Of a stretch of 64,000 nucleotides of DNA, positions 32,933 through 42,308 are shown piece after piece; the first letter of the stretch is position 1; every line of letters begins with the position of its first letter. Origin of the DNA: Proteiniclasticum ruminis DSM 24773 (lineage in GTDB: Bacteria; Bacillota; Clostridia; Clostridiales; Clostridiaceae). The DNA lies in NCBI RefSeq assembly GCF_000701905.1, contig NZ_KL370832.1, positions 285,357 to 349,356 on the forward strand, in the 5' to 3' direction. The translations under genes and the position numbers were made by a program. Under the pieces are notes generated by a model that was not told the DNA's origin, made no database searches, and saw nothing but the letters and a program-made list of their open reading frames with translations.

Positions 32933-33637
32933 TTATTCTTCTATAGGAAGAGCATCGGTGGACAAATAGAGGTCTTTCACTTCATTTTTCGTCAGGGCTC
33001 TCATCTCATCAGGTTTCAGATCTGATAAAGTAAGGCTGAGGATCCGGATCCTCTTGAGAAAAATCACTTCATGACCGAAATGTCCTGCCATCCGTCGGAT
33101 CTGCCGGTTCATTCCTTCTGTGAGAATGATGGAATAGCTGTATTCATCCAGTCTTTTCACCTGACAGGGTTTTGTGATGCCGATGCCAATGTCTACACCC
33201 TCTGACATCTTTCTGAGAATGTCATCGGAGATGGGGGATTTTACTGTAACATGGTACTCTTTTTCCACTTGGCCTTCACCGTGAAGCAGCTTCTGAGCCA
33301 GGTCCCCGTCGTTTGTGAATAGAAGAAGACCTTCAGAATCTTTATCGAGCCTCCCCACAGGAAAAGCATACTGGGAAAGGGGAAGCCTTGAGGCAAGTCC
33401 ATTTTTTTCCTCTTTCTCCAGGGTGCAGATGACCCCGGGAGGTTTATGGTACAGATAATAGATGGATGGTTTCTTCTTCACCGGTTCTCCTAAAAAAAGG
33501 ATGCTGTCTTCTTCTGTCACCCATTGTCCTTCAAAGGCGGGAACGCCGTTGACCAGAATCGCGCCTTCTCTGATGTGCTGATTCACTTCTTTTCTGGAGC
33601 AGTAGCCGTAATTGGATAAGAGCTTGTTGATACGCAC
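32933..33637 (-). CDS. rluF: RluF/RsuA-type pseudouridine synthase
   Basis: 234 residues: an S4 RNA-binding domain (1-50) starting 'MRINKLLSNYGYCSRKEVNQ', then the catalytic domain with 'YLYHKPPGVI' and the active-site Asp in 'VGRLDKDSEGLLL' (D98), and 'TEGMNRQIRRM'. RluF-type enzymes make pseudouridine in 23S rRNA helix 80; RsuA acts on 16S. Start is a GTG at 33637 because AAGGAGG lies eight bases upstream and the family begins 'MRINK'; another in-frame GTG at 33655 would overlap the binding site. It is convergent with the peptidase gene. Confidence 0.87.
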   Translation of the reverse strand: MRINKLLSNYGYCSRKEVNQHIREGAILVNGVPAFEGQWVTEEDSILFLGEPVKKKPSIYYLYHKPPGVICTLEKEEKNGLASRLPLSQYAFPVGRLDKDSEGLLLFTNDGDLAQKLLHGEGQVEKEYHVTVKSPISDDILRKMSEGVDIGIGITKPCQVKRLDEYSYSIILTEGMNRQIRRMAGHFGHEVIFLKRIRILSLTLSDLKPDEMRALTKNEVKDLYLSTDALPIEE

Positions 33638-33804
33638 AGGAAGCACCTCCTTCACCTTCCTTATACTAGCACAGGATGTGTTAGTATAAAAGCTTTACAG
33701 GGATGTTTGTATTGCATTATGTGATATTTGTTAGTATAAATTGCATAAAATCCATATACTATTTCAGACTGTGTTAGAATGAAAGAAAAAGGAGTGTGTT
33801 TCAG

Positions 33805-34158
33805 ATGAAATGGGTTAAAATCATCTCTTTTCTCGGGGTTCTGGCCATGACGGCGGTGCTTTTCTACGGCTTCACCCAAGGAGATTTTTTTGAAGACGGG
33901 GGCAAACTGATGCAAAATCCCTGGGGCATTGTGTCTTTAGTGGATCTCTACACCGGATTTATTCTTTTTGCGGTTTGGATTGTTTATAGAGAATCGGGGA
34001 TTCTTCCGAAGGTCCTCTGGGTTCTTCTTCTGATGATTCTAGGCTTTTTCACCGCAAGTCTTTATATGCTCATCGCCGCTTACCAGTCCAAAGGAGATCT
34101 CATGAGCTTCGTCTTTGGCACCAAAAAAGATCAGGTTCTGTCCAAGTACAGACCATAA
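33805..34158 (+). CDS. DUF1475-like small membrane protein
   Basis: 117 residues with three helices (about 4-22, 42-62, 70-92). 'GDFFEDGGKLMQNPWGIVSLVDLYTGFILF' resembles the DUF1475 family, short membrane proteins without an assigned function. AAAGGAG lies ten bases before ATG 33805; the frame is open upstream to a GTG at 33796. The next gene follows after 18 bases on the same strand, so they form a two-gene unit. Confidence 0.75.
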   Translation: MKWVKIISFLGVLAMTAVLFYGFTQGDFFEDGGKLMQNPWGIVSLVDLYTGFILFAVWIVYRESGILPKVLWVLLLMILGFFTASLYMLIAAYQSKGDLMSFVFGTKKDQVLSKYRP

Positions 34159-34176
34159 GAATTAGGGGGTGCTTCC

Positions 34177-34842
34177 ATGTGGTATCAAGAAATACTGTCT
34201 GAACTGAAAATGGTCCTCAAAGGAAATACGCTGGATGCGCTTCTTCCTTCGCTTTTGTTTGTCTTTCTCCAGTCTCCTTTAGGTCTTACCAGCAGCGCAC
34301 TGGTGGCGGTGATGGCCTCTCTTCTTCTGACGGGGTACCGCATTTTAAGAAAGCAGAAAAGCTTTTATGCACTGCTGGGCGTTTTAGGTGTGATTTTTGC
34401 TGCAGGTTATGCGGCTTTATCAGGGAGTGCAGAAAACTATTATCTTCCAAAGCTCTTTAATGGAACACTCCTTGTTCTCGTTTCTTTCGGATCCATCGTA
34501 TTCGGACGTCCTTTGGCTGCACTTCTCAGTCATCTCTCCAGAGGGTGGCCCATGGGATGGTTTCTGAGAAAAGACGTGAAACCCGCTTACAGAGAAGTGA
34601 CCCTCATCTGGTCGGTGCTGCTGCTCATAAGGCTTCTTGTCCAGTGGAATCTCTTTCGAGGCGGAGATCTAAACCGTCTGTTTTTTGTGAGTTTTCTCAT
34701 GGGCACTCCAGCCACCATAATCATTCTGGTCCTCAGCTATGTGTATGGCATCTTTCGCCTGAAAAAACTCGCGGGTCCCTCGGTGGATGAATACCTCGCA
34801 AATGCGCCACGTCCCTGGAAAGGACAGAAGAAAGGATTTTAG
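34177..34842 (+). CDS. DUF3159-like membrane protein
   Basis: 221 residues, about six helices. The first half contains 'LLPSLLFVFLQSPLGLTSSALVAVMASLLLTGYRILRKQ', and the middle has 'LKLFNGTLLVL..FGSIVFGRPLAALL', which recalls the DUF3159 family of integral membrane proteins with no known function. TAGGGGGTG precedes ATG 34177. It is paired with the DUF1475-like gene upstream, and is followed by the leader of the second EAL sensor. Confidence 0.7.
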   Translation: MWYQEILSELKMVLKGNTLDALLPSLLFVFLQSPLGLTSSALVAVMASLLLTGYRILRKQKSFYALLGVLGVIFAAGYAALSGSAENYYLPKLFNGTLLVLVSFGSIVFGRPLAALLSHLSRGWPMGWFLRKDVKPAYREVTLIWSVLLLIRLLVQWNLFRGGDLNRLFFVSFLMGTPATIIILVLSYVYGIFRLKKLAGPSVDEYLANAPRPWKGQKKGF

Positions 34843-34999
34843 TTCTTTCTTTATAAGTTGAAAAAAATCTCGAACTCCGGCACTCTACATGTAGATTTCT
34901 GTAGAACGATATCTGCTGTAATATAGGAATACCTGTGATATAATGGGAAAAATGAAAATAAGTATCCATGTATTTCTTTGGGCGTCAGGGAGTATGCAT

Positions 35000-37288
35000 A
35001 TGAAAAACAATAGAAAGCTGGAAACACCGGACTTGAAGCCGTATCTAATTCCGCTGATTTTACTCTGCGGAATTTTTCTCGTGACCAGCTTTTTTATGAT
35101 GTCTGGAATACGTCAGCATTATTATGAGCTGAAAAAAGAGGAAGCGCTGAAAGTTGCAAGAAGCTATGGTCAGAGCCTAAAAAAATTCAATGAGGCAGAA
35201 GAGATCATTGAAGATCTTCTGGAGGAGAAAATAAGAATATCCTCCAGTATGGCCGCCAATAGGGAGGAAGAACTTTCCAATGATCTTCTGAAACAGATGG
35301 CGGAAGATCTCGATATCGATGAACTGGACTATTACGATGAGGAAGGGGTGCTTCTTTATTCCAATCTGCCCGAAGTGGTGGGCTGGAAGATTTATGAGGG
35401 ACATCCCATCGATCTCTTTTTAAAAAGTGAGGCCTTGTATTTCGTGGAAGATCTGCGTCAGGATGTCATCACTGGAAACTACTATAAGTACGGGTATCTG
35501 AAGGTGCCCACCGGAGGCCTCATTCAGGTGGGGCTTAATGCGGACCGGGTTCAGTCCTTTCTGGCCCAGTATGAGGTGGATTATTTACTGAAAGAGATGA
35601 AGGAAAATCAGGATGCACTCTCCATCAGTCTTCTTTCAGAAGATCTTTCTGTCCTTGCCAGCACCAAGGAGGACAAGCGTCTCAATATGACAGAAAAAGA
35701 TCTCAAAGAAATCAGAGAATCCCTGAAAGGAGAAAAAGAATATGGCGCTGTACTTTCGGAAGGGGAGGACCTGATATACAAGGTGTTTCTCCGATTGGAA
35801 GATGTGGAAAGCGGAGATACCCTGGCGGTTTCCTACACCATGGAAGAAACCCTGTCCACCATCCGCACTGTGACCACCTATGGACTGCTGGTCCTGGTTT
35901 TGGTATTTTCAGTTCTTTTATACAGCATCCGGGTATCCTATGAGAAAAACAGAAAACTCCGGCGTATCGCCTTTTATGACAGCCTGACGGACCTGCCCAA
36001 CCGGGAATACCTTCAGGAATGGAGCGCAAGGCATGAAGAAGGGACCTTTCAAGGCACGCTCATGCTGGTGAACATCCTGAACTTCAAACATTTCAATGTG
36101 GCGTACGGGTATGAGTTTGGAGACCTCATTTTGCAGGAAGTGTCCAAAAGGCTCCAGAAGCTTCAGAAGAAAAATCTCTTACTCTTCCGATTTTCTATGG
36201 ACCGGTTTATCCTTCTATGCAAGGACTTCGATCAGAAGATCACCTATGACTGGATGGTGAAGAAAGTGCTTGATTTATTCGAAGAGCCGCTGAGAATAAA
36301 AGATCTGGATTTACCCATACAGGTCTCCGTAGGCGGAGCGCTCACCACAGGCAAAGGAGAGAAGATCACAGAGCTTCTGAAGTACGCCACGGTGGCTCTG
36401 GAAGAAGGAAGAAAGAAAGAACTCCAGGAGATGCTCTATGAAAAAGAGATGATCGATATTTTTCAGCGGGAGGAGATCCTCTTAAATGAAATGCGGGAGG
36501 CCATCGAGAAGAAAGACAAGAGTACCCTGTACCTGGCCTTTCAGCCCATCCTCTCCGGGACCGAGGAAGAGGTTGTTGCCTTTGAGGCCCTTGCCAGAAT
36601 GAATTCTAAAAGTTTTGGACCCGTGTCCCCCATGGAGTTTATTTTGATTGCTGAAAAGAATCAGCTCATACAAAAGCTCAGTGACTGTATTCTCGACTGC
36701 GCACTGGAGTTTATGAAGGAGCTGCGGCGTCAGGGAAAAGGCCACTTGAGGGTGGCGGTGAATATATCCGGACATCAGTTTCTTCAAGAGGACTTCAGTG
36801 AGGGACTGTTAAAAAAGCTCAAGTCCGAAGGAATCCGTCCACAGATGCTGGAGGTGGAAATCACAGAATCGGTGCTTCTGGATAATTTCCAGCACCTGAA
36901 CGAAAAACTCAAAAAGCTGAGAAGTTCTGGTATTCGTGTAGCCCTGGACGATTTTGGCACAGGATACTCCTCTTTCATGAGGCTTCAGGAGCTTCATCTG
37001 GACACCATAAAAATTGATCAGGCGTTCATCAGGAGGATCAAAGAGGAGAAAGAAGAAACCCTTGTCAGCGACATGATTACCATGGCACATCGCCTGGGGC
37101 TCCTGGTGGTGGCAGAAGGGGTGGAGGAAGACCATCAGCGGAAAAATCTCATCCATTTCGGATGCGACGCTCTTCAAGGCTATTTTTACGCAAAACCTCT
37201 GTCACCAGAGAAAGCGATGCTTTTTGTGGAGGAATTTGATGAAAGAAAGACTTCTTCAAATACGAAGCGGTATGATACAGTGGAATAA
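35000..37288 (+). CDS. Membrane sensor with degenerate GGDEF and intact EAL, copy 2
   Basis: 762 residues, same plan as the gene at 27455: TM1 about 14-37, extracytoplasmic sensor with 'VVGWKIYEGHPIDLF' and 'RQDVITGNYYKYGYLKVPTGG', TM2 about 288-312, GGDEF-like domain with SMDRF at 399-403, EAL domain with EAL 529-531, 'EITESV', D650-D651 ('DDFGTGYSS'), 'AEGVEE' and 'LQGYFYAKP'. Cyclase residues lost, phosphodiesterase residues kept. Start ATG 35000 is seven bases after GGGAG; upstream in-frame ATGs at 34943 and 34994 are worse. TATAAT at 34939-34944 may be its -10. Confidence 0.9.
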   Translation: MKNNRKLETPDLKPYLIPLILLCGIFLVTSFFMMSGIRQHYYELKKEEALKVARSYGQSLKKFNEAEEIIEDLLEEKIRISSSMAANREEELSNDLLKQMAEDLDIDELDYYDEEGVLLYSNLPEVVGWKIYEGHPIDLFLKSEALYFVEDLRQDVITGNYYKYGYLKVPTGGLIQVGLNADRVQSFLAQYEVDYLLKEMKENQDALSISLLSEDLSVLASTKEDKRLNMTEKDLKEIRESLKGEKEYGAVLSEGEDLIYKVFLRLEDVESGDTLAVSYTMEETLSTIRTVTTYGLLVLVLVFSVLLYSIRVSYEKNRKLRRIAFYDSLTDLPNREYLQEWSARHEEGTFQGTLMLVNILNFKHFNVAYGYEFGDLILQEVSKRLQKLQKKNLLLFRFSMDRFILLCKDFDQKITYDWMVKKVLDLFEEPLRIKDLDLPIQVSVGGALTTGKGEKITELLKYATVALEEGRKKELQEMLYEKEMIDIFQREEILLNEMREAIEKKDKSTLYLAFQPILSGTEEEVVAFEALARMNSKSFGPVSPMEFILIAEKNQLIQKLSDCILDCALEFMKELRRQGKGHLRVAVNISGHQFLQEDFSEGLLKKLKSEGIRPQMLEVEITESVLLDNFQHLNEKLKKLRSSGIRVALDDFGTGYSSFMRLQELHLDTIKIDQAFIRRIKEEKEETLVSDMITMAHRLGLLVVAEGVEEDHQRKNLIHFGCDALQGYFYAKPLSPEKAMLFVEEFDERKTSSNTKRYDTVE

Positions 37289-37416
37289 AAAGAAGAATCA
37301 TCAGAAAAAGATGGGAAGTTTATAAAAACTACAGTACTTCAAAAAAAGCAGTGCTGATATCTGGTAGAAATGCCTGAGATGGAAAGAATCAGGGAAAGAG
37401 AAGAGGATAAAGACCC

Positions 37417-39705
37417 ATGAGATTTGGCAGACAGATGAAACGAATGCTGAAAAAACCAAGAGAAGTAAAGGAGCTGGCCAAGGGATCCATGTTCTTGGTG
37501 ACGGTGGTTCTTTGTCTTGGTCTTATCATCATGTCCAGAGGCATCGAAGACTATTTTGTCTCTGACCTGAAGGCCAATGCGCAAAATCTTGCGAGGGGCT
37601 ATACCCATAGCCTCCGGAAAACTGTGGAGGCCAGCTCTGCAGTGCGCGCGCTCATAAACGAGAAGCTGCGCTACGGAGTGGACCTTGTTTCCACCCTTTC
37701 AGGTGACTTTTCCAATGAGGATCTGAGAAAGATCGCCAGGGAAATTGATGTGGATGAGATTGATGTCTACAGCCCTAAAGGGGAGATTCTCTATTCCAGC
37801 ATCAGTTCTTATCTGGGGTGGATTGCGCCAAAGGGTCATCCGGTACAGCAGTTCATCTCGTCCAGTCTTTCCTTTCACGTGGACCCTCTGAGAGAAAATA
37901 CCATCAGCAGCCAACTGGTGCTCTATGGATACCAGAGACTGGAAGATGGAAGGGTCATTCAGGTGGGGATCAGCGCAAAGCATCTGGAAGGACTTCTTAC
38001 GGGATTTGAACTGGACCGTATGTTGAATGAAATGAAGGATGATGAGGATGTTTCCTATGTGACCTACATAGACCAGAACCGGATTGTCCTAGGCAGCAGC
38101 ACCGGCAGAGCGTCCGGCAGCTATCTTCCTAAAAAAGAGCAGAAAAACAGCCTCATCGATTCACTGCGCGGAGGTCAGATTCAGGCAGCCCCTGTGGACG
38201 CTATTTATGAGCTGGAGGAGCCTGTCCTCATGGAAGGCGTGGAAGCAGGCAGACTTGTCATTGGGCTTTCACTGGAAAGAACCATCAAAGAGATCGAAAA
38301 ACTCAACCGGATTTTCACCGTGGTCTTTGTGATGATCTATCTTGCAGCCATTCTGATGCTGTATCTGTATCATTACAAAAGTGCCAGGCTCCATACCATG
38401 GCCTATGAGGACGAGGTGACAAAACTTCCGAACCTCAAATATTTCCGCAGCGAATTGGAGTATCTCCTCATATCCAAGAGAAAAGAAAAACTTGCTGTGA
38501 TTCTGGTTCAGCTGCCCAGGTTCTCCAAAATCAGCATGGCACGTGGGCATGAACAGGGAGAGCGCCTATTGGAAGAAATGGGGAGAGAATTCAGCCATTT
38601 GGAAGGGGAGAATCTTTCGTTTTTCAAGCACTCTGATGAGAAGTTTCTGATTCTTGTAAAAAACTATGAGAGTCCGGAGGAACTGATAGAACTGCTGGCA
38701 AACCTTGCCACGATTTCTCCTTCTGGAGAGTCGGAGCAGGAGTCCCGATACAGCACATTGCGGTTTGGCGTTGTGGAGATCAAAGACCAAAGCACCACAC
38801 CTGGTAAAGTGCTGAAGGATGCGCTCATTGCCCTGAATCATGCAAAGCTTCATCAGAGTCTATATTTCAGCTTTTTTGATCAGGACATGGAGCGGAAAGT
38901 GGACCGGGAAACCAAACTGGAGGCAGAGCTGAGACAGGTGCTGAAGAAAAAGGACGAGGAATCGGTCTATCTTCTGTATCAGCCCATCATCGGGAAACAT
39001 GGCAGCGAAATCTCTTCAGTGGAAGCGCTGGCTAGAATGAAGAGTCCTTCTCTAGGAGACGTGTCACCACTGGAATTCATCGATGTGGCGGAGAAAAATG
39101 GACTCATCGGTCCATTGGGCATGAGGATTCTTGAAAAAGCCTGCGCCTTCTCAAACACACTAAAGCAGCAGGGCATTTCTTTGAAGATCTCTGTGAATCT
39201 GTCTGGTCTTCAGATTCTGGAAGATGACTTTATCCGGCAAGTCCGGGAGGTGCTGAAAGAGAACGATGTTTCAGCGGGTTCTCTTTCTCTGGAGATTACA
39301 GAATCGGTATTTTTAGGCAATTACGACATCATCAATGAGAAGCTGAAGACTTTGCGGGAAATGGGCATGACCATTTCCATCGACGACTTCGGCACAGGGT
39401 ATTCCTCCTTTGCGCGGCTGAAAGAGCTCCATGTAGATGGCGTCAAAATCGACCGCTATTTTATCAGTAGAATCACTCATCTTCCGGAAGAGGAGCTCAT
39501 CACCTCGGACATCATCAGAATGGTGCACCGCTATGGACTCTATACGGTGGCAGAAGGTGTGGAAACGGAAGAGGAGCTTTCTTATCTTCAAAGAGAAGGC
39601 TGTGAGTTCATTCAGGGGTATTACTACAGCAAACCGCTTCCTGAAGGGGAGCTGATCCAGTATTGGAGGAATTTTAAAATGAGAAGTGGGAAGGATAGAG
39701 TGTAA
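37417..39705 (+). CDS. Membrane sensor with degenerate GGDEF and intact EAL, copy 3
   Basis: 762 residues: TM1 about 20-40, sensor containing 'YLGWIAPKGHPVQQF' and 'RENTISSQLVLYGYQRLEDGR', TM2 about 290-312, GGDEF-like domain where SDEKF (406-410) replaces GGDEF, EAL domain with EAL 536-538, 'EITESV', D656-D657 ('DDFGTGYSS'), 'AEGVET' and 'IQGYYYSKP'. An active phosphodiesterase with a dead cyclase domain is expected. Its stop is immediately followed by the start of the GGDEF-HD-GYP gene, so the two are co-transcribed. No terminator separates it from the gene at 35000. Confidence 0.9.
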   Translation: MRFGRQMKRMLKKPREVKELAKGSMFLVTVVLCLGLIIMSRGIEDYFVSDLKANAQNLARGYTHSLRKTVEASSAVRALINEKLRYGVDLVSTLSGDFSNEDLRKIAREIDVDEIDVYSPKGEILYSSISSYLGWIAPKGHPVQQFISSSLSFHVDPLRENTISSQLVLYGYQRLEDGRVIQVGISAKHLEGLLTGFELDRMLNEMKDDEDVSYVTYIDQNRIVLGSSTGRASGSYLPKKEQKNSLIDSLRGGQIQAAPVDAIYELEEPVLMEGVEAGRLVIGLSLERTIKEIEKLNRIFTVVFVMIYLAAILMLYLYHYKSARLHTMAYEDEVTKLPNLKYFRSELEYLLISKRKEKLAVILVQLPRFSKISMARGHEQGERLLEEMGREFSHLEGENLSFFKHSDEKFLILVKNYESPEELIELLANLATISPSGESEQESRYSTLRFGVVEIKDQSTTPGKVLKDALIALNHAKLHQSLYFSFFDQDMERKVDRETKLEAELRQVLKKKDEESVYLLYQPIIGKHGSEISSVEALARMKSPSLGDVSPLEFIDVAEKNGLIGPLGMRILEKACAFSNTLKQQGISLKISVNLSGLQILEDDFIRQVREVLKENDVSAGSLSLEITESVFLGNYDIINEKLKTLREMGMTISIDDFGTGYSSFARLKELHVDGVKIDRYFISRITHLPEEELITSDIIRMVHRYGLYTVAEGVETEEELSYLQREGCEFIQGYYYSKPLPEGELIQYWRNFKMRSGKDRV

Positions 39706-42096
39706 ATGAAAATGAGTCTCCTCAGTATCACAAATCAGGTGATGCCCATGGAAGTGATGGTGATCATGATCGCCGCTGCCTTGGGTATTCTGGTTTTTCA
39801 CACCATGCGTTTCCGGGGCAGAAGAAAAGAATGCACAGAGTATGTGAATCTGGCGCTGGATTTTTTTGAAGCCGATCACCGGTTTTTAACCTTTAAAGAC
39901 GAAGAGAAGAGGTATTTTATGGTGAACCGGGCATTTCTCCTTCTTCATGGAAAGGAGAAAGAAGACTTCATCGGTAAAACAGATTGGGAGCTTCAGAGAA
40001 ATGACCTGGCAGAAGCTCTGGAAAGAATGGATGACCATGTCCTTACCACGGGCACTTCCCTGGAGGAAGTGGTTTATGCCAAGGAGAGGGTCTACAGGAT
40101 AAGGAAGTTTCCTGTGAGGCTTCCAGGTCAAAAGGCGGGTATCGGCATCAATGCGGAGGACATCACAGAAGACATAGCCTATGAGAAAGAGCTTGCAAGG
40201 ATCATCCGGCGAAATGAGATCCTTGTCAGCGCCTTTGCCAAAGACTTTGACTCCTCCCATGAGCAGCTTGACTATGTGCTCTATCAGGCGCTGGAGCTTA
40301 CAGGGTCTGATTATGGCTATATTTATCTCTTTGATGAAAAGGAAAAGTTTTTCTCCTTGGAGAATTTTGCGGTGAAAGGGAAAGTATCCTCCAAAAGAAG
40401 GACCTATAAACAGAACTACCGCCTGGAGAATATGGGGCTTTGGAGTCAGTCTGTGAGAACCAAAGAAGCCCACATCTTCAACCGAGAAAAACGTACTGCG
40501 AGGAATATGGTGGAGGAAGAATACTTCAACCTCATGACTGTGCCCGTGATTCTGGAAGACCAGGTGGTGGCCGTGGTGGGTGTTGCGAACAATCCCAAGG
40601 GGTATACTAAAACGGATGCAGAAGAGCTTTCCCTTCTTATGATTGGTGTATGGAACGCAAAAGACCGCCGTGAGTTCACTCTGGCTCTCCGGGATATAAA
40701 TTCAGACCTTCTGGAGAACAAGGAGAAACTGACTCTCATATTAAACTCTTCAGCCGACGGCATCTACGGCATGGACACGGAAGGAAACTTCACCTTCATC
40801 AACCAGAGTGCCCTGTCCATTTTAGGGTATGAGAAGGTGTCAGATCTCATCGGTAAAAACTGTCATGAGATGATTCATCATAAACGTAAGGATGGTACGG
40901 TGTATCCTGAAGAGGAATGCAGAATCTATGATGCCATTCCCAAGGGGGAAACCGTCACCTGCGAGGATGAGGTGTTCCTCAGAAAAGACGGCACTTCATT
41001 CTCTGTGCAGTACTCTGCCCATCCCCAAATAAGAGACGGCAAGATCATTGGTGCGGTGATTACCTTTTCTGACATCACAGAAAGAAAGAAGCAGGAAGAA
41101 GAAGTGCTCTATCTCACCTATCATGATCCACTGACAGGACTCTACAACCGGGCGTATCTGGATAAGGTATATCCGGATCTGGAAGAGGAGGAGAACTACC
41201 CCATGAGTGTGGTGGTGGGGGATGTCAATGGTCTGAAGCTTTCCAATGATATCTTCGGTCATCAGCGGGGAGATCAGTTCCTTAAGCGCATCGCAGAGGT
41301 GATCAAGCACAGCATCCGGGAGGAGGATCTGGTCTTTCGGGTAGGGGGAGATGAGTTTTATCTCTTCCTGAGAAATACACGGGAAGAAGACGCAAGGGTC
41401 GTCATGAACAGGATTCAGAAGGCTGTGGAGATGGAAGATTTCCAAGGCGTCCGGGGCAGCATTTCCTTGGGGCTTTCGGTGAAAGCGGACGATCTTATGA
41501 CCCTGGAGGAAGTGCTGAGTGATGCGGAGAAGAATATGTACCGGGAAAAGACGCTGCGGGCAAAAATGGAAGGAAAAAGGCAGCTGTCTTATCTCATTTC
41601 GGAGCTCATGAACTATCCCAAAGAAAGAGCCCATGCGGAAAACACAAGAAAGTATGCCAGAGCCATTGGCGAAACGCTCCAGCTGAAGCCGGATGAGCTG
41701 AAAGCTCTGGAGGATGCGGCCTATCTACATGACGTGGGGAAAATTCCCACACTTCTTGGAAAAAATAAAGGGGAACTGGGCTTCTATCCCACCCGAAAGG
41801 ACCATGCGGTCATCGGCTACAGAATCCTGAACTCCTTTGAGGAGACCGCTGACATCGCAAAAGCTGTCCTGTCCCATCATGAGAAATGGAACGGCACAGG
41901 CTATCCCAAAGGGCTCACCGGAGAGGAGATTCCTCTTATTTCTCGAATCATCGCCGTAGCAGAGAAGTTTGACAGGCTCACGGGCATCAGTTATGGAAAG
42001 CCCATCTCTATAGAAGAAGCGCTTCATCACCTGGACCAGGAAAAAGGGGAGACTCTGGACCCGAAGGTTGTGAACGCTTTAAAAGAAGCAGTCTGA
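39706..42096 (+). CDS. PAS-GAF-PAS-GGDEF-HD-GYP cyclic di-GMP enzyme
   Basis: 796 residues. One N-terminal helix (about 14-33) then PAS (about 45-145), GAF (about 160-320), PAS (about 345-460), GGDEF (about 465-625, GGDEF 547-551 intact, RxxD I-site REED at 538-541) and HD-GYP (about 635-796; H675-D676, 'HHE' at 724-726, GYP 732-734). It has both a plausible cyclase and a plausible phosphodiesterase that yields GMP. It sits behind the EAL sensor at 37417 with no gap (ATG right after TAA; ATG 39712 is an alternative). A terminator follows at 42104. Confidence 0.92.
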   Translation: MKMSLLSITNQVMPMEVMVIMIAAALGILVFHTMRFRGRRKECTEYVNLALDFFEADHRFLTFKDEEKRYFMVNRAFLLLHGKEKEDFIGKTDWELQRNDLAEALERMDDHVLTTGTSLEEVVYAKERVYRIRKFPVRLPGQKAGIGINAEDITEDIAYEKELARIIRRNEILVSAFAKDFDSSHEQLDYVLYQALELTGSDYGYIYLFDEKEKFFSLENFAVKGKVSSKRRTYKQNYRLENMGLWSQSVRTKEAHIFNREKRTARNMVEEEYFNLMTVPVILEDQVVAVVGVANNPKGYTKTDAEELSLLMIGVWNAKDRREFTLALRDINSDLLENKEKLTLILNSSADGIYGMDTEGNFTFINQSALSILGYEKVSDLIGKNCHEMIHHKRKDGTVYPEEECRIYDAIPKGETVTCEDEVFLRKDGTSFSVQYSAHPQIRDGKIIGAVITFSDITERKKQEEEVLYLTYHDPLTGLYNRAYLDKVYPDLEEEENYPMSVVVGDVNGLKLSNDIFGHQRGDQFLKRIAEVIKHSIREEDLVFRVGGDEFYLFLRNTREEDARVVMNRIQKAVEMEDFQGVRGSISLGLSVKADDLMTLEEVLSDAEKNMYREKTLRAKMEGKRQLSYLISELMNYPKERAHAENTRKYARAIGETLQLKPDELKALEDAAYLHDVGKIPTLLGKNKGELGFYPTRKDHAVIGYRILNSFEETADIAKAVLSHHEKWNGTGYPKGLTGEEIPLISRIIAVAEKFDRLTGISYGKPISIEEALHHLDQEKGETLDPKVVNALKEAV

Positions 42097-42103
42097 TGGA
42101 AAT

Positions 42104-42149
42104 AGAAGCAGTGCACAGTCCTTTTTAGGGTAAAGCGCTGCTTCTTTTC
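42104..42149 (+). terminator. Terminator after GGDEF-HD-GYP gene
   Basis: AGAAGCAGTGC (42104-42114) pairs with GCGCTGCTTCT (42135-42145, one wobble), followed by TTTT. Confidence 0.85.
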
Positions 42150-42308
42150 ATTGGGGCACTTTACTATTTTTCACTCTGCTTTTCTTAAGAAGCTTTTCTC
42201 AAGTGAGTTCTTCTAAGATAAAAACCATATCAATTTCCTAGCATACTATGATAAAATACCTGTAAGTGCGAAAAACTGGAAAGCTGTAGGGAAAGGAGCT
42301 GGAACCTG

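Noticed and set aside
42104-42308. Sigma-D-type promoter before the copy 4 sensor
   Set aside because: TAAA is present but no CCGATA lies at the right spacing; a general AT-rich promoter is more likely.
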